Shown one piece after another: positions 17,540 through 26,846 of a DNA stretch of 64,000 nt. The notes beneath the pieces are model-generated. The model did no database searches and was not told the DNA's origin. It saw only the letters and a program-made list of their open reading frames with translations. Position 1 is the stretch's first letter; every line of letters starts with the position of its first letter. This DNA comes from Microbulbifer pacificus (GTDB taxonomy: Bacteria; Pseudomonadota; Gammaproteobacteria; Pseudomonadales; Cellvibrionaceae): contig NZ_PREV01000026.1 in assembly GCF_002959965.1 (NCBI RefSeq), positions 2,337,001-2,401,000 of the forward strand, written 5' to 3'. The translations under genes and the position numbers were made by a program.

Positions 17540-19065
17540 GATGCCTCCTCCACTGCATGCTCTGCGGCACAATGCTCACGAATAAACCGGATGTGATCCG
17601 GCACACCTGCCACTGTGCCACGCAGCGTGGTGCGCATGGTTTCCAGGTGTTGCTGTATCTGCCGTTCGGGAAGTTGATCCACCCGCAGGTCGTACCGGCG
17701 GGGTAGTAAGTGAAAGCCGGCAAAAATGGCCAGCCAACTGGGCTGATGAAACATTTCCCAGCGGTAGTTGACGATATGGCCGCTGGCGAGAAACAGGTCC
17801 AGTTTGTGCTGAAGGGCGTCCGGCAATGGCATACTGCGGCAGTAGCGCCAGAAATCGCTGTCCTCCCGTGCGCTGGCCTTGTAATGCAGAATCAGAAAGT
17901 CCCGCACCCGCTCGTACTCCAGTGCGGTTGTCTGGTTGAATTCTTCGACTATGGCCGGCTGCCGCTCGAAATTGGTGACCAGTGTTTTTATTTTTTCAAT
18001 TGCGGTCTCGATCAGCGCGATACTGGTGCTCTCCAGGGGCTCGAGAAAGCCGGCGGACAAGCCGATGGCGATGCAGTTTTTTTCCCAGGCCCGGGTGCGG
18101 CGCCCGGGGGTAAAGCGGATGCGTCGCGGCGTGCTTGTGAGTTCACCGGCAATATTGCCGCGCAATATTGCCTCTGCGCGCTCGTCATCCATATATTCGC
18201 TGGCGTATACATGGCCGTTCCCATCCCGGTGCTGCAACGGAATCCGCCACTGCCAGCCTGCGGACTGTGCGTTTACGCGGGTATAGGGGCGTGGCACCTC
18301 CGTGCTTTTGCTCTGCACAGCCAGTGCGGAGTCACACAGCAGCCACTGCTGCCAGGATTCATAGGGTACTCCCAGAGTGTCACCAATCAGCAGCGCACGA
18401 AATCCGGTACAGTCGATAAAAAGATCACCTTCGATGATCTTGCCGCATCGGGTACGCAGTGACGCAATCTCGCCATTTTCGTGTTGTGCGACGTGTTCAA
18501 TGATGCCGTCCACATGGATAACACCTCTGGCAACAGAAAAGGTCTGCATCAACTCTGCAAACAATGTGGCATCAAAATGCAGTGCCCAGTCATAAACCCA
18601 AAGGGATGAAGGTGGATTGGGGGAAGGGAAGGTAAACTTGCCCGTTTCCGCCAGTGTGACTCCAAGGGAATATTCTCCGATCGGCGCGGCCTTGCCCTGC
18701 TGATACAGTTTCAGCCACAGCTGGTGAAAATCGATACTCTGGCCTTCGGTGCGAAGATCCTGCCCGTAAACACCGAATGGGTGAATAAAGGAGGAGCCGG
18801 GGCTGTGCCAGTCATTGAACTGGATACCCAGTTTGCAGGTTCCCTGAGTTGCGCGCAGTACGTCGGTATCGCGCATGCCCAGACTGCGATAAAAATTGCG
18901 GATGGTGGGAATTGTCGCTTCCCCCACGCCAATGGTGCCAATGGTGGAGGATTCCACCAGCGTGATATCCACCAGCGATCCGAAATGCTGCGACAATGCG
19001 GCCGCGGTCATCCAGCCGGCAGTGCCTCCCCCGGCAATCACGATGCGATTGTTTGGGTTGCCCAT
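17536..19065 (-). CDS. Tryptophan-halogenase-family flavoprotein (first of pair)
   Basis: A 509-residue relative of the next gene, with IAGGGTAGW (FAD binding), GVGEATIP, lysine in TCKLGIQF, WQWRIP and EPLESTSIA, so all key halogenase positions are kept. It lies 106 bases behind the TBDR gene and overlaps the next halogenase-like gene by four bases. The pair differs enough to be an old duplication rather than a recent one. No separate flavin reductase gene is visible; the reduced flavin would have to come from elsewhere in the cell. Confidence 0.85.
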   Translation of the reverse strand: MGNPNNRIVIAGGGTAGWMTAAALSQHFGSLVDITLVESSTIGTIGVGEATIPTIRNFYRSLGMRDTDVLRATQGTCKLGIQFNDWHSPGSSFIHPFGVYGQDLRTEGQSIDFHQLWLKLYQQGKAAPIGEYSLGVTLAETGKFTFPSPNPPSSLWVYDWALHFDATLFAELMQTFSVARGVIHVDGIIEHVAQHENGEIASLRTRCGKIIEGDLFIDCTGFRALLIGDTLGVPYESWQQWLLCDSALAVQSKSTEVPRPYTRVNAQSAGWQWRIPLQHRDGNGHVYASEYMDDERAEAILRGNIAGELTSTPRRIRFTPGRRTRAWEKNCIAIGLSAGFLEPLESTSIALIETAIEKIKTLVTNFERQPAIVEEFNQTTALEYERVRDFLILHYKASAREDSDFWRYCRSMPLPDALQHKLDLFLASGHIVNYRWEMFHQPSWLAIFAGFHLLPRRYDLRVDQLPERQIQQHLETMRTTLRGTVAGVPDHIRFIREHCAAEHAVEEAS

Positions 19066-19124
19066 TACTGTTGAACTCTCATGGTTTCTTATTTTTTGTG
19101 ACGCTTTCTATGAAGCGCTTCAGA

Positions 19125-19151
19125 GACGCGGGCTGGATGCCAGCCCGCGTC
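19125..19151. other. Strong intercistronic hairpin between TBDR and halogenase
   Basis: A perfect 12-base-pair stem (GACGCGGGCTGG / CCAGCCCGCGTC) with a three-base loop lies in the 106-base gap. There is no U-run after it on the minus strand. It may stabilise the TBDR transcript or lower expression of the downstream halogenases. Confidence 0.55.
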
Positions 19152-19171
19152 GGTACTTCTAGATCATTCCA

Positions 19172-22100
19172 TTAAAACTTGGCGCGAATGCCCAGTGAGT
19201 AACGCGCCTCGTTGTCATAGATCAGTGCTTCCAGCTCCACACCGTCGGCAATGCGATAAACCTCACGCACGTCCTCGCTGGTCAGGTTGGAACCCTGCAG
19301 ATACACCGTCACATTGTCCATGACATCGTAGGAGATGTTGGCATCCAGGTAGGTTTCCTCCGGCGCGTATTTGGCAAAGTTCAGCGGGCCGTAAGACTGG
19401 ATAAAACGCTCGCTGCGATGGTTGAGTGCCATACGCGCCTGCCATTTGTCCTTCTGGTACCAGGTGATGAAGTTGAAGGTGTTCTCCGAGTTGTTGGCGA
19501 ACGGATACTTCATGCCAGTCACGTCGGAGTGGTCCCCGGGTACTTCGCTGGGCGAATAGGTATAGTTTGCCTCGATACCAAAGTCGCGAACAATGTCCAT
19601 TTCGGTCAGGTCGGAGAGTGCGAGCTTCGCACCCAGCTCGATCCCTTTCACTTCCCCACCTTCACCTACAACCGGGCCATTACCCTTAATGCTGTAGGTT
19701 TTGCCGTTGTACTCCACATCAATGGTGCTCTCCTGGGTCTCGATAAATGAATCGATCTCCACCAGATAGGCTCCCAGACTCAACATGCTCGCTTCACCGA
19801 AATAATATTCCGCGGAAATGTCGAAGTTGTTGGTAAGCCAGGGCTCAAGATTGATGTTGCCGGCGGAGTTCCAACCGCTGGGAATACGCTGTGTCGCATC
19901 GTTCGGGTCGGCCGCGGTAAAGATAGTGCGGCTGCTGCCGTAGTTGTCGAGATCCAGATCCTGTTTGTTTTTGGCCGCCGCGAAGCGCAGCATCACATCG
20001 TCGGTCACATTCCAGGCGAGGTTCAGTGATGGCAGCACATCGGTGCGGGTTTTGGTCTCGGTAATACGGCCGGTGTAGTAGTTTGAGCCTCCGTTGGTGC
20101 GCGTTACGCTGGTGGTCTCGTAAATCACCGCCTGGATTTCCGAGTCGATGACCTTGACCCCGAAGGTGCCGAATACGTTGCCGAATTCGAAATCCGACTT
20201 CACATAGCTGGTCAGTTCATTCAGTGTCAGATCGTAGCTGGTGCCGGGATTGACGATGGGTTTGATATCACCGAATACCCTGCGGTTCATGGCTTCAGCA
20301 TCGTCGAGACTTTTCGGATCCACCGCCCAGAAGCCGGGAATTCCGTTGACGTTGTCACCGAGGTCTTCCACAAAGACGAGACCGAGGCCGTGATAGTCGA
20401 GGCCCTGCGGAGGCAGGACATAGTAGGGAACAAAGGAGCTGGCATCGTCCTCTGCGCCCACCAGACGTTCGCCAGCGGAGCACTCGGCACCGGTGCCACC
20501 ACCGTCAAATTTCTGGTCGATGGAACGCCACTGTGCGTAACATCCCACTTCATTATTTGCCGCGGCCAGTTCCGGACTGGTCAGACGATTGTCGGAACCC
20601 ACATAAAACTGCGCCCAGTAATCGTAGTTTTCCTTCTCCACCGTGCGGCGGCTCGGGCGCAGACCAAACTCTACGTCGGTCACGAACAGGTTTTCCGGTT
20701 TGAAATTCACCCGCAGATTGACCGCGTTCAGGTCAGACGCGATATTGCTGTTCTGCTCGAGCTGCAGGCCTTCCATGATCCAGCTGTCTTTGTTCGCCAT
20801 ATACTGGGCGAGCGTTTTTTCTCCGTTGGCATCGGTGAGACCACCGGCGATGGTCTGGTCGAAGCCGGCCAGAGAAACCTTGTAATCCCGGTAGGCCATG
20901 GTCAGGCGTGGGTCTTCGTTGTAACCCAGTGGATTCGGCAATACAAAGCGGCCGCCGTTTACGCCGACTTCATCCAGACGGTCGGGGTCGAGGGTGAGGT
21001 TGTAACGCTCGATGACATCGGCCGGATAAAAATGATTGTCGAGAGTCTGTACCGTGTCGCCGCGGAAGCTATTGATGCCACCCTGTGCGGTAGCAAAGAC
21101 CTGGTCGTTTTTTGCGGAAGCGCTGATGGCGCGGAGGCTACCGCTCCAGGGGCCGCCGTTGTCCCAGTTCAATTCCACGTTGAAGTTGGTGGAGGCGGTA
21201 TCGATTTTGCGATTTGAGGTGAGGGAGTAAATCCACAGTGGCTCCACATCGAACTCGTCGGCAACCACCCAGTTGCGGCCGTCGTCACCGGTGACCGAGT
21301 CGCTGATGGAGGTGGGTGCCGCGATCTGCGCACCGCTCCATCCGTTGGGATCGCTGTAACGCGGGTGCCACAGCGCCTGCTGCTCAGCACTGGTAGCGCC
21401 CTGGCCCTGCCAGCGGTTGGACAGGTTCAGACCGACGCGGCGCTGGTACTCAGTAGCTTCGGTGTGGAAACCTTCCACCACCAGGTCGAGGCCGTTACCC
21501 AGGTCGGCCTGAAGCGCCAGATTGATGCCATCGCGATTGCGCTCGTTCTCGGCGTTAAAGAATTCGTAACCGTGGTTGGTATTGACGGTCCAGTCTCCGG
21601 AAAATTCCGAGCCCGGCCCCATTTCCATTCCCAGTGGATCACCGACGTGCCCCACATAATCGTTGGCCAGATTCTTCTGTCCGGTCACGCCGGAAACCAA
21701 CAGGCCGATATCGTCATTGCGCCAGTTCACCAGAGCATTGAACGTGCTGTCGGCTTCACCGCTGATTTCCCCGTAGGAAACGTCGTAGCCGCTGGCGGTG
21801 CTGAGCCCGTCTTCAAAATCCAGCGGGCGATAGGTACGGATATCAATGGTGCCTGTAATGCCGGATACGGCATTGGTCACATCCAGCGATTTGTAGACAT
21901 TGGCGCTGCGCAGCAGCTGCGCGGGAACGTCGTTAAAATTCGGCTGTGCGCTGGCCAGATTGCCGGCGGCGAGAAACTGCTCACCATTGAGCATCACCGC
22001 GACCTGCTGCATACCGCGCACGCTCAGGCTACCCCCCTCACCGGCGGTGCGTTGAATCTGTACCCCGGTAATACGCTGCAGCGAGTCGGTGATGGTGGTG

Positions 22101-22342
22101 TCCGGCAGTTTGCCGATATCTTCCGCGGCAATACCGTCAACGATGGATTTGGCATCTCGCTTGGTATTGATGGCGGTTTGCTGGGACTGCTTGACCCCGT
22201 AAACCACCACTTCTTCCAATGACGCGTCGCCCAGCTGTTTTTCCTGGACCTGGGCCATGGCGGTTCCCGCGACGCTCATGAGCGCGTAGGAAGCGACCGC
22301 GGCGGCAAGGGTCTTCTTGCTAAAACGGTTGGAATTCTTCAT
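19172..22342 (-). CDS. TonB-dependent receptor (alpha-glucan block)
   Basis: A 1,056-residue outer-membrane importer. It has a signal peptide (to AMAQ, about residue 30), a TonB-box-like LEEVVVYG, a plug domain (IVDGIAAEDIGKLPDTTITDSLQRITGVQIQ) and a long 22-stranded barrel ending in phenylalanine (LGIRAKF), the usual outer-membrane insertion signal. The TESLQRITG-type plug is typical of carbohydrate TBDRs in gammaproteobacteria. It heads the operon with two halogenase-family genes. Three tandem LacI-type operators lie about 350 bases upstream. It is the likely uptake port for alpha-glucan oligosaccharides, by context only. Confidence 0.93.
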   Translation of the reverse strand: MKNSNRFSKKTLAAAVASYALMSVAGTAMAQVQEKQLGDASLEEVVVYGVKQSQQTAINTKRDAKSIVDGIAAEDIGKLPDTTITDSLQRITGVQIQRTAGEGGSLSVRGMQQVAVMLNGEQFLAAGNLASAQPNFNDVPAQLLRSANVYKSLDVTNAVSGITGTIDIRTYRPLDFEDGLSTASGYDVSYGEISGEADSTFNALVNWRNDDIGLLVSGVTGQKNLANDYVGHVGDPLGMEMGPGSEFSGDWTVNTNHGYEFFNAENERNRDGINLALQADLGNGLDLVVEGFHTEATEYQRRVGLNLSNRWQGQGATSAEQQALWHPRYSDPNGWSGAQIAAPTSISDSVTGDDGRNWVVADEFDVEPLWIYSLTSNRKIDTASTNFNVELNWDNGGPWSGSLRAISASAKNDQVFATAQGGINSFRGDTVQTLDNHFYPADVIERYNLTLDPDRLDEVGVNGGRFVLPNPLGYNEDPRLTMAYRDYKVSLAGFDQTIAGGLTDANGEKTLAQYMANKDSWIMEGLQLEQNSNIASDLNAVNLRVNFKPENLFVTDVEFGLRPSRRTVEKENYDYWAQFYVGSDNRLTSPELAAANNEVGCYAQWRSIDQKFDGGGTGAECSAGERLVGAEDDASSFVPYYVLPPQGLDYHGLGLVFVEDLGDNVNGIPGFWAVDPKSLDDAEAMNRRVFGDIKPIVNPGTSYDLTLNELTSYVKSDFEFGNVFGTFGVKVIDSEIQAVIYETTSVTRTNGGSNYYTGRITETKTRTDVLPSLNLAWNVTDDVMLRFAAAKNKQDLDLDNYGSSRTIFTAADPNDATQRIPSGWNSAGNINLEPWLTNNFDISAEYYFGEASMLSLGAYLVEIDSFIETQESTIDVEYNGKTYSIKGNGPVVGEGGEVKGIELGAKLALSDLTEMDIVRDFGIEANYTYSPSEVPGDHSDVTGMKYPFANNSENTFNFITWYQKDKWQARMALNHRSERFIQSYGPLNFAKYAPEETYLDANISYDVMDNVTVYLQGSNLTSEDVREVYRIADGVELEALIYDNEARYSLGIRAKF

Positions 22343-22691
22343 GAATCTCCCCTGATCACCAAAATTGGTTACTTGTTATTGATCCCAAACAACGAAAGCC
22401 TGCACGTGACTAACCGGGCAAGCGCTTCACCCGTGGGGCGGGCGAATCCAGTGGTGAAAGGAGCGGTCGGCAGATTGGTGCGCGCAGGCCGGGGTGACAT
22501 ACGTTCTCGCTATAATGCCGGTTGTCTCTTTCTCTCATCTTTTTGCGGTGTTCCGATTGCTGGTTTTATTGTTTGCAATGGAATCACTTCATGCTTCGCA
22601 GGAGCGGTTTTTTAATTGGATGCTCCGCGTTTTCTTCAAATGTAATGAAGTCAAATTCCGAGCGTCAACGGAAAAACCATGAAAACAGGAT

Positions 22692-22739
22692 GAAAACGTT
22701 TTCTCCAGCTGAAAACGTTTTCAGCCGGAAAACGTTTTC
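22692..22739. promoter_or_regulatory. Three tandem LacI-type operators upstream of TBDR
   Basis: The perfect palindrome GAAAACGTTTTC occurs three times, at 22692-22703, 22711-22722 and 22728-22739, with centre spacings of 19 and 17 bases. The array lies in the 542-base gap between the end of the MFS gene and the start of the TBDR, which otherwise holds no gene I can support. The TBDR promoter is probably between the array and 22343. Confidence 0.75.
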
Positions 22740-22884
22740 AATGGCCGCTGGAAATCGGTGAATTACCGCGGTGGTGCGCGCGAGTTGACAGGGGCAAGCA
22801 GGCTGCAAACTGGCGTGGAGAAAGAACGTGTCGTCTGGGATGGAGGGAATGACCGGGGAAAAATCGCGGTGGCAAATGCATCGA

Positions 22885-24447
22885 TCAAATCGTGGCCGTG
22901 CGCGCTTGCTCTGCGGGAGCAGCCTCTACCCGCACAAACCAGGTTGCCACTGCGGCAATCGCAAACAGCAGGCCGGAAAGACCCAGAACATAGATTGCCT
23001 GACCGGCAAACAAGTGGTGTACCACCAGCGCCAGCAGACTGGATGCGAGGATCTGCGGAATCACGATGAACAGATTGAAAATACCTGCGTAAGTGCCCAT
23101 TTTGTGCTGTGGCAGGGTGCAGGTGAGAATGGAGTAGGGAATGGCGAGAATCGATGCCCAGGCAAACCCCATCGCCACCATGGACACCAGCAGCCACTGC
23201 GGGTCGCGGATCCACAGGAAGGACAGCATGGCGCCGGCGCCGAGCAACAGGTTGGCAATGTGTGCACTGCGGATGCCGATGGCGCGGATCATCCATGGAA
23301 TGGCGATAGCCGCCAGCGCGGCAAATCCGTTATAGGTCGCAAACAGGATGCCGACCCAGTTTGCGCCCTCGTTGTAATGTGCGGAATTCGTGTCGACGGC
23401 ACCAAAGTGAAAGCTCGCTACGGCGGGGGTGCCATAGATCCAAAGTGAGAACAGCGCAAACCAGGTAAAAAACTGCACCACCGCGAGCTGGCGCATGGTG
23501 GTGGGCATTTCCAGAATGTCGTGCATGATCTGGTAGAGGCCGTTGTGGTATTTGCGACGCTGGTACATATTGGCTGCGAGCAGCTGGAACGCGCCATAGC
23601 CCATAACCCCCAATGTCAGAATCAGCAGTTTGCTGTCCAGCCCCAGTGTCAGTACGGCCAGGGTTGCGAGCAGACCGGAGCCGGAAAACAGCATTCCCTG
23701 CCGAACAAAGCGCGGTTGATTTTTGGCCGCGTTGTAGGTGTCCTGCCATTTCTCCCCGAGGCTGTGTTGCTCCCGCTGCAACTGCTGCGGGCTGTACTCG
23801 CGGCTGCAGACGCAGGTCCACAGTACGGTAAACAGCACAATCGCGGCGCCGATATAGAACGCGTAGGAAACGGAATCGGGAATGGCCTTGCCGGATGTGG
23901 TGTTGGTGACATCGAGCCAGTGGTTGAGTGTCCACGGCATGGCCGAGGCCACCACGGCACTCACGCCGATAAAAAAGCTCTGCATGGAGAAGCCACTGGA
24001 GCGTTGCTTTTCCGGCAGCATATCTCCTACCAGCGCCACGGATGGGCCGAGCATGACATTCAGCGATGCATCGAGAATCCACAGCATGGCGGCCGCCATC
24101 CACAGTTCGCTGGAATTGGGCATGATCAAAAGTGCTGTGGCCGCGGCAAACGCGCCGGCGATCAGAAACGGCCGGCGGCGGCCAAAGCGGTTCCAGGTAT
24201 TATCACTGAGGTAGCCGACAATAGGCTGAATCAACAAACCGGTAATGGGAGCGGCAACCCAGAGAATGGGAATTTCTTCCACGCTGGCGCCCAGAGACTG
24301 GAAAATCCGACTAACGTTGGCGTTCTGTAATGCAAAGCAGAACTGGATGCCGGCAAAACCGAAGCACAGGCTCCAAATCTGCCAGAAATGCAGTTCTGGC
24401 AGCTTGGGCATTTCTGGTGCTGTCTGCTCACGAGGATTGTGCAGCAT
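22885..24447 (-). CDS. SLC45-like MFS sugar transporter (maltose/sucrose type)
   Basis: A 520-residue inner-membrane protein with 12 predicted spans and the cytoplasmic-loop motif NRFGRRRPFLIAGA typical of glycoside-proton symporters of the SLC45/sucrose type. Other marks are IWSLCFGFAGIQFCFALQNANVSRIFQSLGA at the start and LIQPIVGYLSDNTW. I choose ATG 24447 (MLHNPREQ): starting upstream would place the two LacI-type operators inside the coding region. Its role is probably import of maltose-like disaccharides for cytoplasmic breakdown. It diverges from the sodium symporter gene. Confidence 0.85.
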   Translation of the reverse strand: MLHNPREQTAPEMPKLPELHFWQIWSLCFGFAGIQFCFALQNANVSRIFQSLGASVEEIPILWVAAPITGLLIQPIVGYLSDNTWNRFGRRRPFLIAGAFAAATALLIMPNSSELWMAAAMLWILDASLNVMLGPSVALVGDMLPEKQRSSGFSMQSFFIGVSAVVASAMPWTLNHWLDVTNTTSGKAIPDSVSYAFYIGAAIVLFTVLWTCVCSREYSPQQLQREQHSLGEKWQDTYNAAKNQPRFVRQGMLFSGSGLLATLAVLTLGLDSKLLILTLGVMGYGAFQLLAANMYQRRKYHNGLYQIMHDILEMPTTMRQLAVVQFFTWFALFSLWIYGTPAVASFHFGAVDTNSAHYNEGANWVGILFATYNGFAALAAIAIPWMIRAIGIRSAHIANLLLGAGAMLSFLWIRDPQWLLVSMVAMGFAWASILAIPYSILTCTLPQHKMGTYAGIFNLFIVIPQILASSLLALVVHHLFAGQAIYVLGLSGLLFAIAAVATWFVRVEAAPAEQARTATI

Positions 24448-24492
24448 TTTATTGTTGTTCTTTTCCCATGACTCCCGCAGAGAGTATGGGGT

Positions 24493-24577
24493 GAAAACGT
24501 TTTTCGCAACCGGAAAGCATGTGCCCCCGGTCCCATTCCAGCACAAAATGGTTTTCCTTCTCTGTGAAAACGTATTC
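24493..24577. promoter_or_regulatory. Two LacI-type operators in the MFS/symporter divergent region
   Basis: GAAAACGTTTTT at 24493-24504 and GAAAACGTATTC at 24566-24577 (within TGAAAACGTATTCA) lie 46 and 119 bases upstream of the MFS start. They are on the other side about 140-220 bases upstream of the symporter start, so either or both genes could be controlled. Confidence 0.65.
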
Positions 24578-24715
24578 ATGCGGTAAGGCGGTAGTTCTCA
24601 TTCCAGCTTGCCGCTAGCATTGCTCCGTCGATCGACCACACATAAAACAAAAAACCGGATACCGGCGAGGCAGCGACCGCGCCTGGTGTCCCTGTGGAAG
24701 AGAGAAAACCCGAAC

Positions 24716-26323
24716 ATGGAATTTCCGCTGATTGGCGGCTCGCTGGTGGATACCGCGGTCGTCGCTGTGTATATCGTTTTTCTGATATCCGTTGCCTGGC
24801 TGGTGTCGCGCGAAAAAGGCGGGCGCCAGAAAAATACTCAGGATTATTTCCTCGCCGGCCACGGCTTGCCCTGGTGGGCCGTGGGTGCTTCGCTGATTGC
24901 GGCGAACATCTCCGCGGAACAGATTATCGGAATGTCTGGTTCCGGCTATGCCATCGGGCTGGCCATTGCCTCCTACGAATGGATGGCGGCCATCACCCTT
25001 ATCATCGTGGGTAAGTATTTTCTGCCAGTGTTTATCTCCCGGCGTATTTACACCATGCCCCAGTTTCTGCAGCAGCGCTACGACCATCGGGTGAAGACCA
25101 TTCTCGCGGTGTTCTGGCTCGGGGTGTATGTATTCGTCAATCTCACCGCCATTTTGTGGCTGGGGGCACTGACCATCCACACCATTGCCGGCGTGGAACT
25201 GGTTTACGGCATGGTGTTTCTTGTTGCGCTTGCCCTGGCCTATTCCCTCTACGGCGGACTCAAGGCGGTGGCGCTCACGGATGTCATCCAGGTGGTGCTG
25301 CTGATCTTCGGTGGACTGGTGTTGTCCTGGATTGCGCTGGATCTGATTGGTGAAGGTCGCGGGGTAGCCACCGGTTTCAACGTACTGCTGGAGCGGGCGC
25401 CGGAGAAGTTCGACATGATCCTGTCCCGCGACAACCCACACTACGCGAGCCTGCCGGGAATCTCCGTACTGGTGGGAGGCATGTGGGTGATGAACCTGTC
25501 GTACTGGGGGTTCAATCAGTACATCATCCAGCGCGCGCTGGCGGCGAAGGACTTGCGCGAAGGGCAAAAGGGAATCGTGTTTGCGGCCTACCTGAAACTG
25601 CTGATGCCGCTGATCGTGGTGCTGCCGGGAATAGCCGCGGTGGTACTGTTACCGGACCTGGCGCGGGCGGACCAGGCCTATCCGGCACTGATGAACCTGA
25701 TGCCCGCCGGTCTCAAGGGGCTGATCTTCGCCGCCCTGATCGCCGCCATCGTTTCTTCCCTGGGATCCATGGTCAACAGTATTGCCACCATCTTCACCAT
25801 GGACCTGTATGCGCATCGCCACCCAAGTCATAGCGAGGCCCACTATGTGACGATAGGGCGTATTGCCGGGCTTGTTGCTTTGCTGCTGGCGGCTGTGTGC
25901 GCACGCCCGCTGCTGGGCAATTTCGACCAGGCTTTCCAGTACATTCAGGAGTTCACCGGCTTCTTTACCCCCGGTATTGTGGTGCTCTGCCTTCTGGGTA
26001 TTTTCTGGCCACTGGCGACGGCTAACGGTGCACTGGTGGCTGCGGTGTCCTCCGCGGCGCTGTCTTTGGTTCTGAAGTTCACCTGGCCCGAGCTGCCATT
26101 TATCGACCGGGTGGGATTGGTATTCCTGTGTTGCCTGGCGCTGGCGGTGATCACCTCGCTGTTGCAGTCTTCGGCGAAGGAAAATCCGGCGGCCCACACC
26201 CCGGCCCCTATAAAAGGAAGTGATGCCTCCTGGGAGGCAGGCTTCGCCACGGACCAGACGTTCAATCTCGCGGGACTCGGTGTCGTGCTGCTGCTGGTCG
26301 CGCTCTACGCCACCTGGTGGTAA
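24716..26323 (+). CDS. Sodium/solute symporter (SGLT-like sugar transporter)
   Basis: A 535-residue inner-membrane protein of the SSS family, with GASLIAANISAEQIIGMSGSGY (the sodium-site region of SGLT-like proteins), FISRRIYTMPQFLQQRYD and about 13-14 hydrophobic spans. I choose ATG 24716 (MEFPLIGG), preceded by GAGAGA; the upstream extension is non-hydrophobic and reads from a TTG. In this setting glucose or a related hexose is the likely substrate, feeding the glucokinase encoded further right. It diverges from the MFS transporter. Confidence 0.88.
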   Translation: MEFPLIGGSLVDTAVVAVYIVFLISVAWLVSREKGGRQKNTQDYFLAGHGLPWWAVGASLIAANISAEQIIGMSGSGYAIGLAIASYEWMAAITLIIVGKYFLPVFISRRIYTMPQFLQQRYDHRVKTILAVFWLGVYVFVNLTAILWLGALTIHTIAGVELVYGMVFLVALALAYSLYGGLKAVALTDVIQVVLLIFGGLVLSWIALDLIGEGRGVATGFNVLLERAPEKFDMILSRDNPHYASLPGISVLVGGMWVMNLSYWGFNQYIIQRALAAKDLREGQKGIVFAAYLKLLMPLIVVLPGIAAVVLLPDLARADQAYPALMNLMPAGLKGLIFAALIAAIVSSLGSMVNSIATIFTMDLYAHRHPSHSEAHYVTIGRIAGLVALLLAAVCARPLLGNFDQAFQYIQEFTGFFTPGIVVLCLLGIFWPLATANGALVAAVSSAALSLVLKFTWPELPFIDRVGLVFLCCLALAVITSLLQSSAKENPAAHTPAPIKGSDASWEAGFATDQTFNLAGLGVVLLLVALYATWW

Positions 26324-26385
26324 TACGCATAATTGGAGCTGGCCGGGTCTTTGAGCACTGCACTCGCTAGCCACACCGTCAGGGG

Positions 26386-26406
26386 GGCAGGCTCCTATTG
26401 CCTGCC
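26386..26406 (+). terminator. Possible terminator after the symporter gene
   Basis: The inverted repeat GGCAGGC/GCCTGCC with a seven-base loop, about 60 bases past the stop, is followed by pyrimidine-rich DNA but not a clean T-run. The rest of the 523-base gap to the next gene holds the regulatory repeats listed separately and no supported gene. Confidence 0.4.
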
Positions 26407-26675
26407 TCCTTTCTGCCTGCCTCCTTCGTCCTTTCGCTCCCCCTTCCTGGTGCTGTGTTACCCAGCAGCGAATTGCGGAAGCAGGGGAGAACCCGGAGGA
26501 ACCTCTCAGTCACAACGTGTCTTGCCGGTCATTCCTGTGTGCCCGAGCCATGGACCCACTTTTTTCCGGCGCTGCACCTTTCCGGGTGGCCCTGTGCGCT
26601 TTCTCGGTGCAAAATTGCGACATCATCATAACTAATTGATATTTAAGTAATTTTTCGTTCCCGCTTTATGGGGTT

Positions 26676-26750
26676 CAAGGTGGGATAGTTCATTTTTAGC
26701 CGTTTCGGCAAGGTGGGACGACTCATATTGTGGCGCGGCGGGAGTATAGC
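26676..26750 (+). promoter_or_regulatory. TBDR promoter with shared CAARGTGGGRCGAC motif, two copies
   Basis: CAAGGTGGGA at 26676-26685 and CAAGGTGGGACGAC at 26709-26722 form direct repeats exactly 33 bases apart. A possible -10 (TATAGC, 26745-26750) follows 22 bases after the second copy. The coding start is 124 bases downstream. The same motif is found in front of four other units in this window. Confidence 0.6.
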
Positions 26751-26846
26751 GTCGCGCCAGATCGGGTTATCCTTGCGTGGTCTCGAGGTCCCCGATCCCG
26801 GCGAATCCAATAACGAAAATGACGTGACGATGGGGGAGACAACTCC

